NCBI GenBank assembly: GCA_002320455.1
Contig: DCKU01000017.1
Coordinates: forward strand, 1-13,178
Source: Salinisphaera sp. UBA1666
GTDB lineage: Bacteria > Pseudomonadota > Gammaproteobacteria > Nevskiales > Salinisphaeraceae
Length of the DNA stretch: 13,178 nucleotides
Direction: 5' to 3'
Part shown: piece after piece, positions 7,154 to 13,178 of the stretch
How positions within the stretch are numbered: the stretch's first letter is position 1
Layout: each line of letters begins with the position of its first letter
Program-made: the position numbers and the translations under genes
The notes under the pieces: model-generated
Databases searched by the model: none
Told to the model about the DNA's origin: nothing
Seen by the model: the letters and a program-made list of their open reading frames with translations, nothing else

Positions 7154-7182
7154 GTCACAAGACGGAATCTTTCCGGTATACT
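7154..7182 (+). promoter_or_regulatory. Candidate internal promoter for rplS
   Basis: GTCACA at 7154-7159 (four of six of the -35 box) is separated by 17 bp from TATACT at 7177-7182 (five of six of the -10 box). The pair lies in the 113-bp trmD-rplS gap, an unusually long gap for this operon, and would give L19 a separate supply of transcript. Confidence 0.5.
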
Positions 7183-7237
7183 CCGCCGACTTTGAACGCC
7201 GACCCACGGCTCGACGAACACGATTCAGAGGCAGGCC

Positions 7238-7588
7238 ATGAGCAACATCATCGACGAACTCGAAGCCGAACAGAAAAACGGCAAAGACATTCCGGACTTC
7301 TCGGCCGGCGATACCGTCGTGGTGCAGGTACGCGTGGTCGAAGGCGACCGCGAGCGTCTGCAGGCTTTTGAAGGCGTGGTTATTGCCAAGCGCAACCGCG
7401 GCTTGAACTCGGCGTTCACCGTGCGCAAGGTCTCCCACGGCGAAGGCGTCGAGCGCGTATTCCAGACGTTCTCGCCGGGTATCGCCGAGATCAAGGTGCT
7501 GCGTCGCGGTGATGTGCGTCGTGCCAAGCTCTACTATCTGCGTGAGCGCAGCGGCAAGTCCGCTCGTATTCGCGAGAAGCTGAAATAG
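7238..7588 (+). CDS. rplS: 50S ribosomal protein L19
   Basis: L19 sits at the 30S-50S interface of the ribosome. It has 116 residues (115 in E. coli). Seen: the helical N-terminus MSNIIDELEAEQ, then DFSAGDTVVVQVRVVEGDRERLQAFEG in two parts of the beta-barrel, the motif VERVFQTFSP, and the basic C-terminus LYYLRERSGKSARIREKL. AGAGG at 7227-7231 lies 6 nt before the ATG, by far the best ribosome-binding site of the cluster. A 113-bp gap with its own candidate promoter separates it from trmD. An intrinsic terminator 45 bp after the stop closes the operon. Confidence 0.98.
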   Translation: MSNIIDELEAEQKNGKDIPDFSAGDTVVVQVRVVEGDRERLQAFEGVVIAKRNRGLNSAFTVRKVSHGEGVERVFQTFSPGIAEIKVLRRGDVRRAKLYYLRERSGKSARIREKLK

Positions 7589-7632
7589 GCCTCAAGCTGC
7601 CGGGCATAGGCAGCTGCCTGACGGCTGCTAAT

Positions 7633-7662
7633 AAAAAGGCGCCCCTATCGGGCGCCTTTTTT
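7633..7662. terminator. Bidirectional intrinsic terminator between rplS and the lipoprotein gene
   Basis: GGCGCCC at 7638-7644 pairs with GGGCGCC at 7650-7656 around a CTATC loop. AAAAA upstream (7633-7637) and TTTTTT downstream (7657-7662) extend the stem and supply a U-tract on both strands. It ends the rplS transcript and, from the other side, that of the convergent gene whose stop is at 7693. Confidence 0.93.
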
Positions 7663-7692
7663 GTGGGCGGCGTCAATAGTCAGACGCGCGCT

Positions 7693-8193
7693 CTATGGCG
7701 TTGACAGGATACGGCTCACGCCCACGAACCGGCCGCGCCAGTAATCGTCGGCCAGGGAGACGCGGCGCACACCGCCGCCGGCCTCGGACGCACCGGGTAG
7801 CGTGATGACGGCCAGATTATCGGCCACATAGACGCCAACCGACAGCCGCGATCCCTCTGGCGCATCGAGTCGTAGAAAGACCAGATCACCCGGCTGGGCC
7901 TCGGCCAGTGAGATCGGCTGGCCGGCATCGAGCTGGTCACGCAAGGCCCGCGGCAGGTTTCGCCCGTTCTGACGATAGGCGTAATAAGCCAGCCCCGCAT
8001 CGTCATACTGATTCGGACCGGCCATGTTGGGGGCATAGGCATCACCGACCTGGGCCAGGGCGGTTGAGGCCACCGTCTGGCGCACCGGGGACGTCTGCTC
8101 GAGCTGTTGCTCGACTTTGGACGTCGATGGCGTACTGGAACAGCCGGCGACGAACAGAAGAGCTGCGAGTGGGCCGATGAGCGCCTTGGACAT
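7693..8193 (-). CDS. NlpC/P60-like lipoprotein lacking the catalytic triad
   Basis: The protein has 166 aa from the ATG at 8193. A lipoprotein signal MSKALIGPLAALLFVAGC ends in a lipobox with C18; Ser at +2 suggests sorting to the outer membrane. The rest lines up with the MepS/Spr class of NlpC/P60 peptidoglycan endopeptidases: YDDAGLAYYAY for IDCSGF, NLPRALRDQ for ELPRSTYEQ, QPGDLVFLRL, SVGVYVADN for HVGIYIGNN, and a final YWRGRFVGVSRILS. The three catalytic positions are altered: Cys to D65, His to S118, and the second His to T131. An active hydrolase is therefore unlikely; a binding or regulatory role is inferred. Starts at 8217 and 8289 are also open; the latter overlaps the trxB stop by one base but puts 49 Arg-rich residues before the Cys. 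Confidence 0.82.
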   Translation of the reverse strand: MSKALIGPLAALLFVAGCSSTPSTSKVEQQLEQTSPVRQTVASTALAQVGDAYAPNMAGPNQYDDAGLAYYAYRQNGRNLPRALRDQLDAGQPISLAEAQPGDLVFLRLDAPEGSRLSVGVYVADNLAVITLPGASEAGGGVRRVSLADDYWRGRFVGVSRILSTP

Positions 8194-8239
8194 GGATAAG
8201 CCGGTCAACGAAGACATGGTGCTCGCATAATGCCTAAAG

Positions 8240-8275
8240 CCGGGCCGGCCTGCACGACGGGACAGGCCGACCCGG
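8240..8275 (-). terminator. Hairpin after trxB, weak terminator or attenuator
   Basis: On the bottom strand, CCGGGTCGGCCTG (8275-8263) pairs with CAGGCCGGCCCGG (8252-8240) at 12 of 13 positions around a 10-nt loop. CTTTA follows. It lies 13 bp after the trxB stop and ahead of the lipoprotein gene. The T-run is short, so partial termination or protection of the trxB mRNA end is more likely than full termination. Its presence favours a lipoprotein start at 8217 or 8193 over 8289. Confidence 0.45.
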
Positions 8276-8288
8276 AACCGCTCCGTCA

Positions 8289-9308
8289 TCAGACTTCGCG
8301 GTGAGCGACCTGGCTCTCGACGTGCGCATCCAGCGGCGTGTTGTCGTTCTCGGTCAGCGCGTCGAGATATTTTTCGGCATCCAGTGCGGCCATGCAGCCG
8401 GAACCGGCTGAAGTGATCGCCTGGCGATAGACGTGATCCATGACGTCGCCGGCGGCGAACACGCCGGGTACGCTGGTAGCCGTGGCGTTGCCCTGGGTGC
8501 CGGACTCGACCTTGATATAGCCGCCTTCCATGGCCAGCTGATCGGCAAAGATATCGGTATTGGGCTTGTGGCCGATAGCAATGAAGATGCCGTCGACGGC
8601 CAGTTCCTGGGTTTCACCGGTGTCGCGGTGCTTGATGCGTCCGCCGGTTACGCCCATCTGGTCGCCCAGCACTTCGTCCAGCTCGTGGTCCCAGATGATT
8701 GAGACGTTGCCGGCTTTCACCTTGTCGAAGAGCTTGTCGGCCAGAATCTTTTCGCCGCGAAACTTGTCGCGCCGATGGACCACGGTAACGTGTGCGGCCA
8801 GGTTCGACAGATACAGCGCTTCTTCGAGCGCGGTGTTGCCGCCGCCGATCACGGCCACATTCTTGTTGCGATAGAAGAACCCGTCACAGGTGGCACAGGC
8901 CGATATGCCCCGGCCCATGAAGGCCGACTCCGACTCCAGGCCCAGATAGCGGGCCGTGGCGCCGGTCGAGATGATCAACGCGTCGCAGGTGTAAACGCCG
9001 TAGTCACCCTCCAGACGGTACGGCTTGGCCGATAGGTCCGCGCGATGGATATGATCATTCACCATGCGCGTGTCGAAGCGCTCGGCGTGATCTTTCATGC
9101 GGGCCATGAGGTCCGGGCCCTGCAGGCCGTCGACGTCCCCAGGCCAGTTGTCGACGTCGGTCGTGGTCATGAGCTGGCCGCCTTGCTCCACGCCGGTGAT
9201 CATCACCGGATCGAGATTGGCGCGCGCGGCATATACCGCGGCCGTGTAGCCGGCCGGGCCGGAGCCTAGAATGATTAGGCGGTGATGCTGTGGCTGGCTT
9301 TGACTCAT
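8289..9308 (-). CDS. trxB: Thioredoxin reductase (NADPH)
   Basis: TrxB is a cytoplasmic FAD enzyme that passes electrons from NADPH to thioredoxin. It has 339 residues from the ATG at 9308 (321 in E. coli). Seen: the FAD-binding GSGPAG at 15-20, the redox-active C138-A-T-C141 in GISACATCDGFF, the NADPH-binding VIGGGNTALEEA at about 155-166 with the HRRDKFR motif after it, and the C-terminal FAD motif GVFAAGDVMDHVYRQAI. A tail of about 16 residues ending in VAHREV extends beyond the E. coli protein. An upstream TTG at 9341 would add 11 residues and is less likely; GAG lies about 7 nt before the chosen ATG. The gene is divergent from sppA, with a 125-bp spacer in which I see no convincing promoter. 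Confidence 0.97.
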   Translation of the reverse strand: MSQSQPQHHRLIILGSGPAGYTAAVYAARANLDPVMITGVEQGGQLMTTTDVDNWPGDVDGLQGPDLMARMKDHAERFDTRMVNDHIHRADLSAKPYRLEGDYGVYTCDALIISTGATARYLGLESESAFMGRGISACATCDGFFYRNKNVAVIGGGNTALEEALYLSNLAAHVTVVHRRDKFRGEKILADKLFDKVKAGNVSIIWDHELDEVLGDQMGVTGGRIKHRDTGETQELAVDGIFIAIGHKPNTDIFADQLAMEGGYIKVESGTQGNATATSVPGVFAAGDVMDHVYRQAITSAGSGCMAALDAEKYLDALTENDNTPLDAHVESQVAHREV

Positions 9309-9433
9309 GGGCACGCTCGACGTTGTTACCGAATGCGCCAAAGGTGCGGCGGATCGGCCTCGAATTCAAGCTGGCTGCGATACACTCGCAGGCATCATTG
9401 CCCATCTCGGCCGCGGGCCGACAAGGACGCTTG

Positions 9434-11281
9434 GTGGCACAATCCTCCTCGATGTTGCGGCGCATTACGACCGGTCTCTGGCGTACCGTCGTCGTGCTGT
9501 ATTCGCTGTTTTTCCTGCTGCTGCTGATCGCGGTGCCCGCGGGGATCTATTTCGCGCTCAACCCGGGTGCCGCGCCGGTGCCCGACAAGGCCGTTCTAGT
9601 CGTCGCCCCCAGCGGATCGCTGGTCGAGCAGGACAGCGGGGTCGCCTCGATCGTGTCGACGCTGGGCACACAAAACGACACGCCGTCGGTCACCCGTGAT
9701 CTGATCACCGCGCTGGACCGCGCTGCGGACGATGCGCGGATTAAGCAGGTGCTGCTCAAACTGGACGACTTCTCCGGCGCAGCACCCGGCCAGCTCCAGG
9801 ACTTGGTCGGTGCCGTCGACCGGTTTCGAGAATCGGGCAAGCCCGTGACCGCCTGGTCGGATGCTTACAGCCAGGCCCAGTACGAGCTGGCCAGCCACGC
9901 CGACACCATCGCCTTGGACCCGCTGGGCTATACGCTGCTGACGGGCTACGGCGTCTATAACAACTATTACAAGGACGCTATCGACAAGCTTGGGGTGACC
10001 GTCAACGTCTTCCGGGTGGGCAAGTACAAGTCGTTTGTCGAGCCCTATGTCCGTAACGATATGTCGGCCGAGGCAAGAGACGATGCGCTGGCCTGGTCGG
10101 GCACGCTCTGGGATATCTATCGAGACGTGGTTAGCCAGAAACGCGACTTCTCGCCGGATGCGATCGATGCGTACATCGACAACTATGCCCAGCGCATGGA
10201 AGCAGCCGACGGCGATGCCGCGGCCGTAGCGCGTGAAGCCGGGTTGATCGATCGCGTGGCCAGCATCAACGAGCTACGTCCCGATTTCGTGGACGCGGCC
10301 GGCGAAGATTCTGAGAGCGGCACCTTCAATCAGGTCGACGTCGACGATTATTTGGCCGATACCGCGCGCCAGGCCTCAGCTGGCGCGCAGAAGCAGCTGG
10401 CCGTGGTGACCATCGAGGGCAATATCATCGATGGGTCCTCGACGCCCGGCTCGGCCGGTGGCGATACCGTAGCCGGGCTGATCGACCGGGCACGCCGCGA
10501 CGATGCCATCGGCGGGGTGCTGCTGCGGGTCAACTCGCCCGGCGGCTCGGTCACCGCCTCGGAGCAGATCCGGCGGGCGCTGGTCGCGCTCAAGGCCGCC
10601 GGCAAGCCGGTCGTGGTGTCCATGGCCGGTGTAGCGGCCTCCGGCGGCTATTGGGTGTCGATGAACGCCGACGAAATCTGGGCCGAGCCGTCGACCATCA
10701 CCGGCTCGATCGGCATTTTTGCCATCGTGCCCACGTTCAACGAGCCACTGAACAAGCTGGGCATCCATACCGACGGCGTCGGCACCACCGAGCTGGCCGG
10801 TGTCATGCGCCTGGACAAGCCGTTGTCGGAGCAGGCCAAGCGTATCCTCCAGGCCGGCATCGAGCACGGCTATGACACCTTCGTGGGCAACGTGGCTCAG
10901 GCACGCGGCCTGTCGCGCGACGAGGTTGATGCCATCGCCCAGGGCCGGGTATGGGCCGGCGTCGATGCCAAGCGGATCGGGCTGGTCGATGAACTGGGCG
11001 GGCCAAGTGCAGCCGCCCGGGCGCTGGCCAAGCGCGTCGGGCTGGATACCGACAACCCGACGCTTCAAGAGCTGGCGCCGCCGCCCGACTGGCGCAGCGC
11101 GCTAACCGACGTGGTCGGCATTAAGGGCATCGACGCCGTGCTGCCTGACTGGCTCGGCAGGATCACGCACGCTGCGGCCGCGCCCGAAGTGCTCGCCGGG
11201 CTCAACGATCCCCATGGCTTGTATGCCCGCTGTTTCTGCGCGCTAGAAGATCACGCGGTCTCGTTTTCGGCCGCACCCTAA
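9434..11281 (+). CDS. sppA: Signal peptide peptidase SppA, 67-kDa type
   Basis: SppA is a membrane-anchored serine protease that degrades cleaved signal peptides at the periplasmic face. From the GTG at 9434 the product has 615 residues, against 618 in E. coli. AAGGA at 9423-9427 lies 6 nt before this GTG, the best ribosome-binding site in the area. An ATG at 9452 has none, and the frame's first ATG at 9290 lies inside trxB. Seen: one transmembrane helix (about 18-42), then two ClpP-like repeats. The first carries the general base K199 in RVGKYKSFVEP; the second carries the nucleophile S403 in GVAASGGYW, after LRVNSPGGSVTASEQIR. The TITGSIGIF motif follows. The C-terminus keeps the LNDPHGLYARC pattern of the family. 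yqjG follows after 11 bp, probably in one operon. Confidence 0.95.
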   Translation: MAQSSSMLRRITTGLWRTVVVLYSLFFLLLLIAVPAGIYFALNPGAAPVPDKAVLVVAPSGSLVEQDSGVASIVSTLGTQNDTPSVTRDLITALDRAADDARIKQVLLKLDDFSGAAPGQLQDLVGAVDRFRESGKPVTAWSDAYSQAQYELASHADTIALDPLGYTLLTGYGVYNNYYKDAIDKLGVTVNVFRVGKYKSFVEPYVRNDMSAEARDDALAWSGTLWDIYRDVVSQKRDFSPDAIDAYIDNYAQRMEAADGDAAAVAREAGLIDRVASINELRPDFVDAAGEDSESGTFNQVDVDDYLADTARQASAGAQKQLAVVTIEGNIIDGSSTPGSAGGDTVAGLIDRARRDDAIGGVLLRVNSPGGSVTASEQIRRALVALKAAGKPVVVSMAGVAASGGYWVSMNADEIWAEPSTITGSIGIFAIVPTFNEPLNKLGIHTDGVGTTELAGVMRLDKPLSEQAKRILQAGIEHGYDTFVGNVAQARGLSRDEVDAIAQGRVWAGVDAKRIGLVDELGGPSAAARALAKRVGLDTDNPTLQELAPPPDWRSALTDVVGIKGIDAVLPDWLGRITHAAAAPEVLAGLNDPHGLYARCFCALEDHAVSFSAAP

Positions 11282-11292
11282 GGACACTCGAT

Positions 11293-12276
11293 ATGGGATT
11301 GCTCATCGACGGCGTTTGGCACGACCAGGGCTACGATACCGAGGCGCACGGCGGTGCGTTCGTGCGCGAGTCGCCGGGGTTTCGCAACTGGATCGAGGCC
11401 GACGGCGCCTTCGCGCCCGAGGCCGGGCGCTATCACCTGTATGTATCGCTGGCCTGTCCGTGGGCGCATCGCGCGCTGATCCTGCGCCGGCTCAAGGGGC
11501 TTGAGGCGGTCATTGGCCTGTCGATCGTCGACCCTTACATGGGTGAGAAAGGTTGGCAGTTCTCGACCGTGCGTGGTGCGGTGCCCGACCCGCTCTACGG
11601 CCTGTCGTATCTACACGAGCTGTACCAGAAGGCGGCGCCCGATTACACCGGCCGCGTGACCACGCCCACGCTATGGGATAGCCACCACGAGACGATCGTA
11701 TCCAACGAGTCGGCGGATATCCTGCGCATGTTCAACAGCGCCTTCGACGCGTTGGCCGCGCATCCAGAGCGCGACTACTATCCCGCCGAGCGGCGCGCCG
11801 AGATCGACGCGGTTAACGAGGCCATCTATGAAGCGTTGAACAACGGCGTCTACAAGGCCGGCTTTGCCACGTCGCAGGCCGCTTATGACAATGCCTATGC
11901 CGAGGTCTTCGAGGCGCTAGATTGGCTGGACGCCAGACTGGCCGGCCAACGCTACGCGGCCGGCGATCAGATCACCGAGGCCGACTGGCGGATCTTCGTG
12001 ACGCTGGTGCGCTTTGACGCAGTCTATTACAGCCACTTCAAGTGCAATCGACAGCGCATCGCGGACTACGCGCATCTGCCGGGCTATCTGCGCGAGCTGT
12101 ATCAGGTGCCGGGTGTGGCCGAAACGGTCGATATGGACCACATCAAACAGCATTATTTTCGCAGTCATCCAGACATCAATCCGAGCGGCGTGGTGCCGCT
12201 GGGCCCGGAACTGGATTTCACCGCGCCGCACGGCCGTGATCATCTCGGCGCCGGATTCGATAGCGATCTAGGCTGA
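11293..12276 (+). CDS. yqjG: Glutathionyl-hydroquinone reductase (Xi-class GST, YqjG)
   Basis: The enzyme reduces S-glutathionyl-hydroquinones to hydroquinones with glutathione in the cytoplasm. It has 327 residues. Seen: MGLLIDGVWHDQGYDT at the start, the thioredoxin-fold domain with catalytic C55 in SLACPWAHR, the glutathione-contacting N138-E139-S140 in ETIVSNESADILRMFNSAF, and the helical C-terminal domain with NNGVYKAGFATSQAAYD, LTEAD-like ITEADWRIFVTLVRFD, HFKCN and HYFRSHPDINPSG. Near-identical blocks occur in E. coli YqjG as I remember it, so this is not a general GST. AAGGA at 11280-11284 overlaps the sppA stop and gives an 8-nt spacing. The 3' end overlaps the convergent GDPD gene by 9 bp. 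The physiological substrate here is unknown. Confidence 0.93.
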   Translation: MGLLIDGVWHDQGYDTEAHGGAFVRESPGFRNWIEADGAFAPEAGRYHLYVSLACPWAHRALILRRLKGLEAVIGLSIVDPYMGEKGWQFSTVRGAVPDPLYGLSYLHELYQKAAPDYTGRVTTPTLWDSHHETIVSNESADILRMFNSAFDALAAHPERDYYPAERRAEIDAVNEAIYEALNNGVYKAGFATSQAAYDNAYAEVFEALDWLDARLAGQRYAAGDQITEADWRIFVTLVRFDAVYYSHFKCNRQRIADYAHLPGYLRELYQVPGVAETVDMDHIKQHYFRSHPDINPSGVVPLGPELDFTAPHGRDHLGAGFDSDLG

Positions 12277-13071
12277 ACCGACCGCTTCACGCGCCTCGTC
12301 CAGCATGCGCTGCAAGGCCAGGGGCTGGTTGGTAAACAGCCACGACACGCCGCGGGCGATCTCGTGGCACATGGCGTCGCCCCGGGTGAGAAACCCGCTG
12401 CCGATGAACGCGCCCTGGTCACGGAGCCGGTCAACGTCGCGCTGTGGCATACGCACGAACGCACCGGCAATGCCGCCGCAGGCGTGCGCGTTGGCCCAGG
12501 CGCGGATCTCGGGCCAGTTGAGCTTGGCCACAGGAATACAGGCGTCGGCCGGCGCCGGAGCGGCAGCAGCGAACAACGCCGGGCGTAGCGACAGAAACCG
12601 GTAATCGCGAATCGGCGTCAGATCGGCCAGGCTGCGGTGCAGGCGCGCCTCGCCCGCTGCGCGCCCACGCTCCTTGAGCTCGACCATCAGCGGGGTGCTG
12701 TGCCCGTAGCGCGCGACCAGGTCAGCCAAGTGGGGTACGTGCGGCGCGCGGGCGCGCAGATCGCGCCAGGCCAGATCGGCGATGGCGATATCCAGGCCGA
12801 ACGTGCGGGCCAGCGTGGCGTCGTGATGCACCACCGGCTCGTCGTCTCGGGTATAGCGGATATCGAACTCGATAGCCCCCACGCCGGCGGCCACCACCGG
12901 ATCGAAGGCGGCTAGTGTGTTCTCAATGACGTGTTGTCCGTCGCGCTCGCCGCGATGGGCCACGATCGTGGCCGCAGCCAGCTGGGCTGGCGTGGGTGAG
13001 GCCGCGCGCCAGCCGATGGCTCGCTCGCAGGCGGACAGCAGTATTGTTTCAAGGGCCTGTTGAGGTTTCAT
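12268..13071 (-). CDS. Cytoplasmic glycerophosphodiester phosphodiesterase (GDPD/UgpQ-like)
   Basis: GDPD enzymes hydrolyse glycerophosphodiesters to glycerol-3-phosphate and an alcohol. The product has 267 residues from the ATG at 13071 and no signal peptide. Seen: H39-R40-G in IVAHRG, E50-N51-T52, the metal ligands E68 and D70 in AIEFDIRYTRD, the second catalytic His in VVHHD (H83-D84), and E131/K133 in LMVELKE. The C-terminus has the usual WLFTNQP pattern. It begins with about 35 residues before the HRG strand, longer than in UgpQ of E. coli. A TTG at 13086 would add five residues. Its stop overlaps the yqjG stop region on the other strand. The first bases of this gene recur, inverted, at positions 1-19 of the window. 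Confidence 0.92.
   Translation of the reverse strand: MKPQQALETILLSACERAIGWRAASPTPAQLAAATIVAHRGERDGQHVIENTLAAFDPVVAAGVGAIEFDIRYTRDDEPVVHHDATLARTFGLDIAIADLAWRDLRARAPHVPHLADLVARYGHSTPLMVELKERGRAAGEARLHRSLADLTPIRDYRFLSLRPALFAAAAPAPADACIPVAKLNWPEIRAWANAHACGGIAGAFVRMPQRDVDRLRDQGAFIGSGFLTRGDAMCHEIARGVSWLFTNQPLALQRMLDEAREAVGSA
13052..13070 (-). repeat. 19-bp inverted copy (right arm, inside the GDPD gene start)
   Basis: This is the partner of the arm at 1-19, read on the bottom strand. The arm starts at the second base of the GDPD start codon and runs into codon 7. Confidence 0.8.
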
Positions 13072-13178
13072 ATGAGTCCGCGCCAAGCGCTGTTTTGCGG
13101 CAAGACGAGACGTAGCCCGCGCCGCGCAGTCATAGTCGCGCAGTGGGCTAGAACGCTGGATTGCCGACGTGTCGTTAA
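13072..13178. other. Gene-free end of window, upstream of GDPD
   Basis: No coding frame, RNA gene or convincing promoter is visible in these 107 bases. An imperfect inverted repeat is present: AGCCC at 13114-13118 faces GGGCT at 13145-13149. Between them GCGCAGT occurs twice. The stretch presumably holds the 5' region of the GDPD gene. Confidence 0.4.

Noticed and set aside
10376..11068. 230-codon bottom-strand frame inside sppA, with similar ones in ffh (4707-5297) and corB
   Set aside because: They mirror conserved coding sequence, lack ribosome-binding sites and show no recognisable protein features.
13112..13149. Imperfect inverted repeat AGCCC...GGGCT as a tRNA or attachment site
   Set aside because: No cloverleaf arms or T-loop sequence fit, and the pairing breaks after five bases.
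1..13178. A new defence, mobile or biosynthetic system
   Set aside because: All 13 genes fall in known families. No CRISPR repeats, transposase, integrase, toxin-antitoxin pair or biosynthetic genes were seen, and gene order in the centre is the conserved housekeeping one.

Overview
The window is a 13.2-kb piece of GC-rich proteobacterial chromosome holding housekeeping genes. The closest remembered protein matches (RadA, CorB/YfjD, YpjD, Ffh, TrmD, TrxB, SppA, YqjG) are all E. coli-type, and the order corB-ypjD / ffh / rpsP-rimM-trmD-rplS is the E. coli one. A gammaproteobacterium is therefore likely. A deep-branching, high-GC group such as Salinisphaerales/Nevskiales is my guess only. No mobile element, CRISPR array, tRNA or rRNA was recognised, and every gene-free stretch is shorter than 300 bases.

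Layout: radA (65-1438, +) runs into corB (1448-2743, -) with only 9 bp between the stop codons. ypjD (2800-3606, -) lies upstream of corB on the same strand. A 227-bp divergent spacer follows, holding a 9-1-9 palindrome, an apparent two-way -10 element and a GC-rich hairpin. Next come ffh (3834-5243, +) and the cluster rpsP, rimM, trmD, rplS (5387-7588, +), with candidate internal promoters before rpsP and rplS and a textbook intrinsic terminator at 7633-7662. On the other strand, trxB (8289-9308, -) is followed by a small NlpC/P60-type lipoprotein gene (7693-8193, -). Divergent from trxB are sppA (9434-11281, +) and yqjG (11293-12276, +). yqjG overlaps the 3' end of a glycerophosphodiester phosphodiesterase gene (12268-13071, -) by 9 bp. 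The last 107 bases hold no recognisable gene.

Functionally, the centre of the window is the protein-synthesis and export core: the SRP GTPase, two ribosomal proteins, a 30S maturation factor and the tRNA m1G37 methyltransferase. The flanks serve DNA repair (RadA), divalent-cation transport (CorB, probably with YpjD), thiol redox (TrxB, YqjG) and envelope proteolysis or lipid turnover (SppA, GDPD, the lipoprotein).

I found no new multi-gene system. The points most worth checking are: the lipoprotein has the NlpC/P60 fold signature but has lost all three catalytic-triad positions; the palindrome sits beside a shared -10 between ypjD and ffh; rpsP has a 13-bp leader hairpin and no Shine-Dalgarno sequence; S16 has a long acidic tail; and the first 19 bases of the window repeat, inverted, the start of the GDPD gene near the other end.
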